Assembly: GCA_964561475.1 (NCBI GenBank)
Contig: CAZLPU010000007.1
Span: 26,181-90,180, forward strand
Direction of reading: 5' to 3'
Length of the DNA stretch: 64,000 bases
Source of the DNA: CAYUYV01 sp964561475
GTDB taxonomy: Bacteria > Pseudomonadota > Alphaproteobacteria > JAJFIK01
The translations under genes and the position numbers were made by a program. Positions 1 to 7,121 of the stretch are shown one piece after another; within the stretch, counting starts at the first letter, position 1, and each line of letters begins with the position of its first letter. A model generated the notes under the pieces. The model did no database searches. It worked only from the letters and a program-made list of their open reading frames with translations, and had not been told where the DNA came from.

Positions 1-356
1 GCGGAAAAACCATAGCAACGTCGCGGGAGCAGGGTACCCATACGAGGTGCATCGACCTATGCCTAGACCTGTCGGAGGTTGCGGGATGATCAACACCCTG
101 TGGACAAGGCGCGGACCGGTCCGTTTGAGGGGGTGCCTGAGAGGGCCAAACCGCGTCTAATCGGTTACGGTTGCTTGTGAAATTTGTGTGTCGCCTCGTT
201 TTCCCGTTGCGATGGACAATCTGTTAGGTAACGATCCGAGGCGATATCTACGGTGAAGGCGTGGGGATGAGCGACTGCACACGTGCAGCGTGCTGGGTGA
301 ACGCCATCACCAACCTGTCTCTTTGGTCTATCATCATTTGCCATTTGGAGGGCGGT
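1..356. other. noncoding leader upstream of the RTX gene
   Basis: No convincing gene is visible in this first stretch. It is the likely promoter and leader region of the RTX protein gene that starts at 357. A loose sigma70-like pair (TTGCGA near 214, TAACGA near 236) can be read, but I do not rely on it. Confidence 0.4.
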
Positions 357-3300
357 ATGGCCGTGACGTCGGGCAACGACATTATTAATGGTGTACCTGG
401 GGCTGATGACACAATCTCAGCGCTTCAGGGTAACGATATTATCAATGCGGGGGATGGCGCCGACGAAGTTCGGGGCGATCAGGGCAACGACACGATCAAC
501 GGCGGAACAGGTAACGATCTGCTCCGCGGTGATCGGACCTGGCTGAGCAATCAGGACGGGGATGATTCGATTGAAGGCGAAGACGGCGACGACACCATCG
601 AAGGTGGCGGCGGCGCGGATATCCTGAATGGCGGCGCGGATAACGATTCCATCTCCGGCGACCTGTTCGGTTACTTCGGCAGCAATTTCGGCAATGATGA
701 CATTGATGGCGGCGCGGGGGATGACCACCTGTTCGGCGCCGGCGGCAACGATACGATCCGGGGCGGTACGGGCAATGACGTGATCAGCGGCGGCCTTTCC
801 CCTGACGACAACTACGCCGACAGCCGGGATGGCGATGACGAACTCTTCGGCGATGCCGGGAACGACATCATCATGGGCGGTGCCGGTGATGACCTGATTG
901 ACGGTGGGGCCGACAGCGACACCGCTGAATTCATTGGCCGCCGGGACGATTACACCGTTGCCGTGGTCAATGGCGAACTGGTGGTGACCGGGCCGGATGG
1001 CGAGGACACTCTTGTCGATATTGAATTCCTGAAATTCCGTGATGGGACGATTTCCACGGCCGATGCCCTGTCCGGCGGCGATCCGGCTCCTGAGCCTGAG
1101 CCCGCACCGGAACCTGAGCCCGAACCCGCACCGGAGCCCGAGCCCGAGCCCGAGCCCGAGCAGGGGGCGGATATTGAAGGCACCGACGAGGGTGAGCCGC
1201 TTCTGGGGACCGCCGATGGTGAGACCATCAACGGCCTTGGCGGCAATGACGAGATCTTCGGCCGGGGCGGTACGGACATCATCAATGGCGGCGCCGACGA
1301 CGATCTGATCTATGGCGACGGCATTTTCACGTTTCAGTACGGGGAGTTTGGTCTTCCCGGGCCTGACACCATGACTGGTGGTCTGGGTAATGACGTGTTC
1401 CGCGATCTGATCACCAATATGGACGGTGATGTCATCACCGACTTCCAGACCTTTGCCGATGGCGTTGGTGATGTGCTGCGGGTCTGGCTGGCGACGCCGG
1501 AGCAGACCACATTCTCCCAGGTGAACGACAATGGCGACATCCTCCTGACCATGAATGTGGATCCAGGCGACGGTAATGTCGTCTCGGCCACCGTGCGGTT
1601 TGAAAATGTCACCGGCACCTTCGAAGAGCGCACGGCGCCCACAGGCGATGTGGATTTCATTCTGCTCGCCGACGGCCAGCCGGAACCTGAGCCCCAGCCC
1701 GAGCCCGAGCCCGAACCCCAGCCGGAGCCTGAGCCCCAGCCGGAGACCGAGCCCGCACCGGAGTCCCAGCTTCAGGCAACCTTCCAGGTCCGTGAGAACC
1801 AGATCTATGGCGACCGGTTCAACGCCGAGATCCATGTCCTGAACACCGGGCCGGATCTTGAGAACTGGACCCTCGACTTCACCCTGGGCGGTGCGGACAT
1901 TCTGAGCATCTGGAGTGCCGAACTTCTCGATAGCGCGGACGGCAACTTCGAAGTCACCGGTGACGGCTGGACCACGTCCATCGACAATGGCGAAGAGGTC
2001 TGGTTCGGCGTGACCGTCTCCGGCAAGCCCGAAGATGTGGACTTCTCCGTCCTCGGTGGCCAGCCCCAGCCGGAACCAGAGCCGGAGCCCGAGCCCGAGC
2101 CCGAGCCCGAGCCAGAGCCCCAACCTGAGCCGGAACCGGAACCCGAGTCCAATCTCAGTGTTCGGACGGAAATCCGGAATGACTGGGGCACGGGTTTCAC
2201 CGCCGATGTCTATCTGAGCAACGACAGTGATGAGGATATCGACGGCTGGTCCTTCCTGGTGGATCCGGATTTTGTGATCCGGGAAGCCTGGGGCGGCGCC
2301 GAAGTTCTTTCCTCTGGTGAAGAAGGGTATGTGCTGGGCGGTACCGGCAACGACGCCTTCATCCCCGCTGGCGGAGAAGTGGCATTCGGCATCACCGCCA
2401 CCGGTTCCTCCGCTGATCTGGACAGCTTCGTGATTGTCGGCAGTGATGCGGACCCGGACCCGCTGCCGGATCCGGGACCTGAGCCGGTGGACGGTCAGGA
2501 TGCACCGTTCCTGGTGACCGATCTGAGCACCGTCATTGGGCTGACCATTCCAGGCCTTATCCGTGAGGTCTACCAGCAGCCTATCAATGGCGGCGGCACC
2601 ACCACCATCGTGGCGCCCCAGACAAGCTTTGACGAGATCGACTTCACCTACGCCAACGGTGTCGAAATCGTCACCCAGCCCCGTCTGCCGGACTTGGATA
2701 ATCCCCAGTTCGCCGACTTCTTCAGCCCGTTCGTTCCTTACGTCCACAACGACAATGTGGCCACGATCCACAAGGGCACGTTGCTGATCGAACAGGGCGG
2801 CAGCTACACTATCTCCATGGCGGCCGACCAGGCCGGGCAGCTCTTCATCAATGGCGAACAGGTTCTCATTGATGAAACCCGAAACCTGGGTCCGGACGGG
2901 ATTGTGCCTGAGACGGTGACCCTGACCCTGGGTGCCGGCGAGCACGAGTTCGAGGTGCGCCACTTCGAAAGCCGCCAGGGCTTCCCCATCAGCTTGAAGA
3001 TGGAATACTCCGGCCCGGATACCGGCGGTCAGTTCGTGCCCATGGGTCCGGAGATCTTCGAAGTCACCATCGATGATGCCTCCTACTTCGATGCGCCGAC
3101 GGCGGAGGAAATCTGGCCGGAGTTCATCGTGCCCGGTGACGAGACCACCAAGCTCCAGGGGGCCCGCGACACCAATGACGGTGGTGCCCGCCTGATCGCC
3201 TTCAACGACTTCCAGGGCGATACGGTTTCCATCGACCAGATCTCCGGAAGCTCCGTGGGCGGATTCTTCGACGTGGTGATCATCAGCCAGCCCGATGGGG

Positions 3301-3485
3301 ACAACCCGGGCATCGCGAACCTGATCTATACGATCGGTCAGGATGCCATCAACGCCATCGACATTGCCGATGGTGAGACTTACCTGGACAGTGCGACATT
3401 CCGCTTCGAGGACGAGTTCGGCAACTTTGCCGACTATGAACTCTTTGCGGAAATCCAGACCGCGGTTGAGCCGGACTTTGGCTGA
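357..3485 (+). CDS. secreted modular RTX protein with two CBM2-like domains and a PA14-like domain
   Basis: About 1042 aa. I chose ATG 357 because a GGAGG site lies six bases upstream; an in-frame ATG at 261 has no such site and would add 32 unlikely residues. Domain order by eye: glycine/aspartate-rich calcium-binding nonapeptide (RTX) repeats at residues 1-220, an acidic Pro-Glu linker at 242-270, more RTX repeats at 275-440, a second PE linker, a CBM2-like beta domain at 471-565, a third PE linker, another CBM2-like domain at 600-695, a PA14-like domain at about 715-900, and a C-terminal domain of unknown type. There is no Sec signal peptide, which fits type I secretion, as RTX proteins usually leave the cell this way. 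No type I ABC/MFP genes are adjacent. Inferred role: a calcium-folded matrix protein or adhesin that binds polysaccharide, possibly cellulose. A strong terminator follows. Confidence 0.85.
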   Translation: MAVTSGNDIINGVPGADDTISALQGNDIINAGDGADEVRGDQGNDTINGGTGNDLLRGDRTWLSNQDGDDSIEGEDGDDTIEGGGGADILNGGADNDSISGDLFGYFGSNFGNDDIDGGAGDDHLFGAGGNDTIRGGTGNDVISGGLSPDDNYADSRDGDDELFGDAGNDIIMGGAGDDLIDGGADSDTAEFIGRRDDYTVAVVNGELVVTGPDGEDTLVDIEFLKFRDGTISTADALSGGDPAPEPEPAPEPEPEPAPEPEPEPEPEQGADIEGTDEGEPLLGTADGETINGLGGNDEIFGRGGTDIINGGADDDLIYGDGIFTFQYGEFGLPGPDTMTGGLGNDVFRDLITNMDGDVITDFQTFADGVGDVLRVWLATPEQTTFSQVNDNGDILLTMNVDPGDGNVVSATVRFENVTGTFEERTAPTGDVDFILLADGQPEPEPQPEPEPEPQPEPEPQPETEPAPESQLQATFQVRENQIYGDRFNAEIHVLNTGPDLENWTLDFTLGGADILSIWSAELLDSADGNFEVTGDGWTTSIDNGEEVWFGVTVSGKPEDVDFSVLGGQPQPEPEPEPEPEPEPEPEPQPEPEPEPESNLSVRTEIRNDWGTGFTADVYLSNDSDEDIDGWSFLVDPDFVIREAWGGAEVLSSGEEGYVLGGTGNDAFIPAGGEVAFGITATGSSADLDSFVIVGSDADPDPLPDPGPEPVDGQDAPFLVTDLSTVIGLTIPGLIREVYQQPINGGGTTTIVAPQTSFDEIDFTYANGVEIVTQPRLPDLDNPQFADFFSPFVPYVHNDNVATIHKGTLLIEQGGSYTISMAADQAGQLFINGEQVLIDETRNLGPDGIVPETVTLTLGAGEHEFEVRHFESRQGFPISLKMEYSGPDTGGQFVPMGPEIFEVTIDDASYFDAPTAEEIWPEFIVPGDETTKLQGARDTNDGGARLIAFNDFQGDTVSIDQISGSSVGGFFDVVIISQPDGDNPGIANLIYTIGQDAINAIDIADGETYLDSATFRFEDEFGNFADYELFAEIQTAVEPDFG

Positions 3486-3510
3486 TCCGCAGCGCTGAGA
3501 TCTGTTAATG

Positions 3511-3549
3511 GAGCGGTCCCGCCTGGGCGGGGCCGCTCTTTTGCTTTTG
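3511..3549 (+). terminator. rho-independent terminator after the RTX gene
   Basis: A 13-bp GC-rich stem with one G-T wobble (GAGCGGTCCCGCC pairing with GGCGGGGCCGCTC, 3-base loop) is followed at once by TTTTGCTTTT. It separates the RTX gene from crtB. Confidence 0.9.
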
Positions 3550-3595
3550 TAAGCCGGGGGCTCTGTGGCAGGGTGCTTCTCTGGAGGGAGTATCC

Positions 3596-4528
3596 ATGAC
3601 GACAGGCGCGGCGGAGGAGGGGCGGGCGGTTCTCGCCCATCACGGTCGAAGTTTCAATTGGGCCGGGCGGTTTCTGACCGGTCCGACCCTGGACCGGGCC
3701 GCGCGTCTCTATGCTTTCTGCCGTTACATTGACGATCTGGCCGATGAAAACCCGGATGTGGAGGCCGCCGCCCGGGATCTGGACGAGGTCTGTGCCGATC
3801 TGCGCCGGGGGGCAAGCGACCGGGCCGATGTGGCCGGTTTTTTCGATCTCACCGGCGGCGATCCCCGGGCCCTTGCCGGTGCGCTCCTGCTCACGGAAAC
3901 CGTCCGGCAGGATCTCCATCCCATCCGTATAGAGAGTAAGCAGGCGCTTCACGTCTACTCCCTCGGGGTGGCCGGATCCGTCGGCCTGATGATGTGCCCC
4001 ATTCTCCGGGTGGATGAAGTGGACCGGGCCATTCCCTTCGCCATCGATCTCGGCATGGCCATGCAGATGACCAATATCGCCCGGGATGTTCTTGAGGATG
4101 CGCACCGGGACCGGGTTTATCTGCCTGCGGAATGGACCGCCGGGCAGATCGACCCGTCGGATATTGCCGCAAACCGTGACCGCGCCCGGGAGAGGGCCTG
4201 GCCCGCGGTACTCCGCCTGCTTGACGAAGCGGACGCCTATTACACCAGTGCCCGGGGCGGTTTGTGCTTCCTGCCATTGCGCGCCAGGGCAGCCATTCAT
4301 GTGGCCTCCCGGGTCTACAGGGGGATCGGTTCGGTCATCCGGTCCCGGGGTCCGGCCCGTTACTGGCAGGGGCGGGCCTACACCACAAGGGCCCATAAGG
4401 TGCTGCTCACGGCCCAGGCCCTTGGAGGGCTTGCCCTGCTTCCCAGCCGCAAGAGGGCCTGCCATGATGGAGCGCTCCATGGCGCGATTGCACCAACCCT
4501 TGCCGCCCATGGAGTATGCGGTGGCTGA
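3596..4528 (+). CDS. crtB: phytoene synthase
   Basis: 310 aa. Condenses two geranylgeranyl diphosphates to phytoene, the first committed carotenoid step. Both Asp-rich Mg-diphosphate sites of the squalene/phytoene synthase family are present: DDLAD at residues 46-50 inside AFCRYIDDLADE, and DVLED at 164-168 inside NIARDVLEDAHRDRVYLP. Length is normal for CrtB. ATG 3596 follows a GGAGGGAG site. It overlaps crtY, so the two are probably translationally coupled. crtE and crtI, which act before and after it, lie about 45 kb away in the same window. Confidence 0.93.
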   Translation: MTTGAAEEGRAVLAHHGRSFNWAGRFLTGPTLDRAARLYAFCRYIDDLADENPDVEAAARDLDEVCADLRRGASDRADVAGFFDLTGGDPRALAGALLLTETVRQDLHPIRIESKQALHVYSLGVAGSVGLMMCPILRVDEVDRAIPFAIDLGMAMQMTNIARDVLEDAHRDRVYLPAEWTAGQIDPSDIAANRDRARERAWPAVLRLLDEADAYYTSARGGLCFLPLRARAAIHVASRVYRGIGSVIRSRGPARYWQGRAYTTRAHKVLLTAQALGGLALLPSRKRACHDGALHGAIAPTLAAHGVCGG

Positions 4529-5741
4529 AGAACGCTGTGATCTGATCATTCTGGGCGGCGGACTCGCGGGGCTTTCCCTTGCCGCGGCGCTGGCGGAGCT
4601 TGGTGCCGATTGTCCGTCCACTGTGATTATCGAGCCCAGACCATCCTATGTCCGGGACCGGACCTGGTCCTACTGGCGTCTCCATGGCCACCGCTTTGAT
4701 GAATGCGTGCGTCGGCGCTGGCACCAGTCTCTGCTGCGGGCCAGGGGCCGGTCCGTGACCGTGACCGCCATGGACTATGAGACCATTGAGGCGGACCGGT
4801 TCTATGAAGTGGCCTTGGACCGGATCGAATCAAACAATAAGATCAGTATCAGGATGGGCTGTGCGGCAATCGATCTTGTCCCCGCCGGGCAACCGGGTGC
4901 TGGCGCTGATGAAGTCATGGTACAGACGGATCAGTCCCTGATCCGGGCAAGGCTCTGCCTGGATACCCGTCCGCCCCACTGGGGCCAGGGCCGCAACGGG
5001 TTTCTGGAGGAGGGCACCGTCCAGTCCTTTGCCGGCCTGGAAGTGGAGACCGCCGAGCCGGTTTTCAATCCCGACCAGGCCATTCTCATGGACTTCATGA
5101 ATGGGACACGAGAGAAGGAAGTGCGCTTCTTCTATGTCCTGCCTTTCAGCGAGCGCCGCGCGCTGGTGGAGGATACCCGCTTCACGCCAGAGGCGGGGGT
5201 TGTTCCCCCCCAGGATGGTCTTGAGGCGGAGATCCGGTCCTATCTCGGTTGTTCCTTTCAGGTTCACTACCGGGAGCAGGCGTGCCTGCCCATGATTGCG
5301 GGCCTCGCCCGGGCCCTGCCGGATCCTGCCGGCCGCATCCTGCCCCTGGGCATGGCATCCGGTGCCCTCAGGCCATCGTCTGGATACGGATTTCTGGCCA
5401 TCCAGCGTCAGGTGGATACCCTTGTCGCCGCCATCGTGGCCCACGGCATAGCGCCGGAGGCTCTGGCCCGGGCCATGGTCCGCCGCCCTGGCTGGATGGA
5501 GTGGATGGACCGGGTGTTTCTCGATGTGCTCTATCACAATGCGGACAAAGCCCCGGACTGGTTCCTGGGCATGTTCGAACGGGCCTCCCAGACCCGGGCG
5601 ATCCGGTTCATGGCGGATACCGGGTCCCTGGTGGATGCTGCCGCGGTCGCCGCTGCCATGCCCAAGCCGCCTTTTCTGAGAGCGGCCGCCCGGGTGCTCT
5701 ATCGCCAGGCGCGGGGGAAGGACAATGACTCTGCCTCCTGA
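4464..5741 (+). CDS. crtY: lycopene beta-cyclase
   Basis: About 425 aa. Cyclises both ends of lycopene to give beta-carotene. The N-terminus has a flavoprotein dinucleotide fold (DLIILGGGLAGLSLAAAL), followed by the CrtY-type RTWSYW segment, and a C-terminal region with SSGYGFLAIQRQVD and a VFLDVLYHN stretch. The start is uncertain: ATG 4464/4467 follow AGAGGG and lie inside the end of crtB, while ATG 4509 would remove 15 residues without an obvious ribosome site. The reading frame is open further upstream inside crtB, but that part looks like a shadow. It overlaps the next gene by 17 bases, so crtB-crtY-PNPOx form one operon. Confidence 0.88.
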   Translation: MMERSMARLHQPLPPMEYAVAEERCDLIILGGGLAGLSLAAALAELGADCPSTVIIEPRPSYVRDRTWSYWRLHGHRFDECVRRRWHQSLLRARGRSVTVTAMDYETIEADRFYEVALDRIESNNKISIRMGCAAIDLVPAGQPGAGADEVMVQTDQSLIRARLCLDTRPPHWGQGRNGFLEEGTVQSFAGLEVETAEPVFNPDQAILMDFMNGTREKEVRFFYVLPFSERRALVEDTRFTPEAGVVPPQDGLEAEIRSYLGCSFQVHYREQACLPMIAGLARALPDPAGRILPLGMASGALRPSSGYGFLAIQRQVDTLVAAIVAHGIAPEALARAMVRRPGWMEWMDRVFLDVLYHNADKAPDWFLGMFERASQTRAIRFMADTGSLVDAAAVAAAMPKPPFLRAAARVLYRQARGKDNDSAS

Positions 5742-6321
5742 TAAGGCCGTTCTTGATAGTCTGCGTGAAGAGATCTGGTCGGACCTTTCCGCAGCGGTCA
5801 CCGACCGGTCGGACCCCTGGCGCACACCGGTCCTGGCCACGGTCGCAGGGGACGGCGCGCCCATGGCCCGCACCGTAGTGCTCCGTGGGGTGTGCATCCC
5901 GTCTGGAGAATTCGAGGTGCATACGGACCGTCTGTCTGCCAAGGTCGATGAGCTGGCGGGGGACAACCGGGTCACGCTGCTGTTCTGGTCCGAAAGTCGC
6001 TCCATCCAATTGCGCTGTACGGGAACGGCGGTTTTCGCCGGTGAAGACCGGCGCGCCGAGGCCTGGTCCCGCCTTCCCGATCATGGCAGGGCCCAATACC
6101 GTTTGCCGGAAGCGCCCGGCACACCTCTTGCCAACGAAGAAGAGGCGGCAACGGCCGCCCGCCCCGTGGATCATCCGAACGACAACGGCTTTGACCGGTT
6201 TCAGGTGATCACCATCGGCTGTCAAGCCATCGACTATCTTCACATTGCCCGGTCCGGTCACCGGCGAATCCATTTTCGGCACGCTGAGGGCACGTGGCAG
6301 GCCACTCGGGTTGCGCCCTGA
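5725..6321 (+). CDS. pyridoxamine-phosphate-oxidase-family (PNPOx-like) flavoprotein
   Basis: 198 aa. It resembles the Alr4036-type branch of the FMN-binding split-barrel family: WRTPVLATVAGDGAPMARTVVLR near the N-terminus, then KVDELAGDNRVTLLFW, and a C-terminal RRIHFRH. The family binds FMN, but substrates of this branch are mostly unknown. It overlaps crtY by 17 bases. Whether it acts on carotenoids or simply shares the operon cannot be told from sequence. It lacks the full set of features expected of housekeeping PdxH, so I give no pdxH symbol. Confidence 0.75.
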   Translation: MTLPPDKAVLDSLREEIWSDLSAAVTDRSDPWRTPVLATVAGDGAPMARTVVLRGVCIPSGEFEVHTDRLSAKVDELAGDNRVTLLFWSESRSIQLRCTGTAVFAGEDRRAEAWSRLPDHGRAQYRLPEAPGTPLANEEEAATAARPVDHPNDNGFDRFQVITIGCQAIDYLHIARSGHRRIHFRHAEGTWQATRVAP

Positions 6322-6513
6322 CATTCCATTTTTCCCTCCTTTTTGCCGTGTTGCTGACGGGGCACACGTATTTTTAACCTGCAGACCGGGTAATGGCGTC
6401 AGCGTGTCCGTTGGGATGCGCCCGGCCTCGCTCAATCCGGCGCAGACCTGATCACCTGTGGGATCGGGCCTGGGGAGATTTTGCAGCAGGCCCCACGCAG
6501 ATGAGGTGAAGGG

Positions 6514-6888
6514 ATGCACACGAATATCTTGGCCCTGGCGGCCGCGGCCACCTTGGCCTTGTCGCCCGTTCTGGCACACGCTTCGAACCCTGAGGGTGAA
6601 AGCGCGACCCAACAGATTCCCACACAGGGACAGTCTCCGGAGACGTCTTCTGACGGTATGGTCGAAGGGCTCAACGATCCGGCTCCGGCTTCCGTCCTGG
6701 AGCCTGGCGGTGCGGCCGGCTCGGAAGCCGTCATTGCCGGCATGACTGTGGTACAGGCTGCGGCTGCTGCCACCACGGCCGGCGTGTTGATCGGCACTGT
6801 CGCTTTTGTGGCGGCCAACAACGACAACGGCCGGACTTCCAACGGCACGTCCAGCACAGCCGCGCCGTCCACATCCGGCACAAACTGA
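6514..6888 (+). CDS. YjbE-like small exported protein
   Basis: 124 aa. A signal peptide (MHTNILALAAAATLALSPVLAHA) is followed by a Gly/Ala/Ser/Thr-rich region and one hydrophobic stretch (AAAAATTAGVLIGTVAFVAA) ending in NNDN, and a Ser/Thr-rich tail. Small Ala/Gly-rich exported proteins of this shape head yjbEFGH-type exopolysaccharide operons, and here YjbH and YjbF homologues follow. Its molecular role is not established. The call rests mainly on context and overall shape. Confidence 0.6.
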   Translation: MHTNILALAAAATLALSPVLAHASNPEGESATQQIPTQGQSPETSSDGMVEGLNDPAPASVLEPGGAAGSEAVIAGMTVVQAAAAATTAGVLIGTVAFVAANNDNGRTSNGTSSTAAPSTSGTN

Positions 6889-6909
6889 CGGACCGGAATC
6901 GGAAGACAA

Positions 6910-6945
6910 GGGGCATGGGTGATCGCGCCCATGCACCCCGGTTTT
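6910..6945 (+). terminator. candidate attenuator/terminator between the YjbE-like gene and yjbH
   Basis: GGGGCATGGG pairs with CCCATG-CA-CCCC (6 bp plus 4 bp with a two-base bulge, 8-base loop), followed by GGTTTTGA. The T-run is short, so partial termination is more likely than full. This could let the small first gene be expressed more than the downstream export genes. Confidence 0.45.
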
Positions 6946-7121
6946 GACCGTTCCGAGGGCCTATCATTCAGTCCGTGTGGTCACGGTCCTGTGCGAATTT
7001 GGGCCAACCAGTATGGCAGCCGGGCGAATCCCGCTAGCCTGCCGTCTGTTTCATGCAGATGGGGTGGCGGCCAGGGGACCTGCAGGGAACGCATTTGTTT
7101 CCCGCAGATGTCCTTGAGGTC

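Noticed and set aside
417..2963. 848-codon open frame on the minus strand
   Set aside because: It mirrors the RTX gene; its leucine/glycine repeats come from the Pro-Glu and GD repeats read backwards, with no ribosome site or domain.
3434..4621. 395-codon minus-strand frame over crtB
   Set aside because: A shadow of crtB caused by high GC; no protein-like segments.
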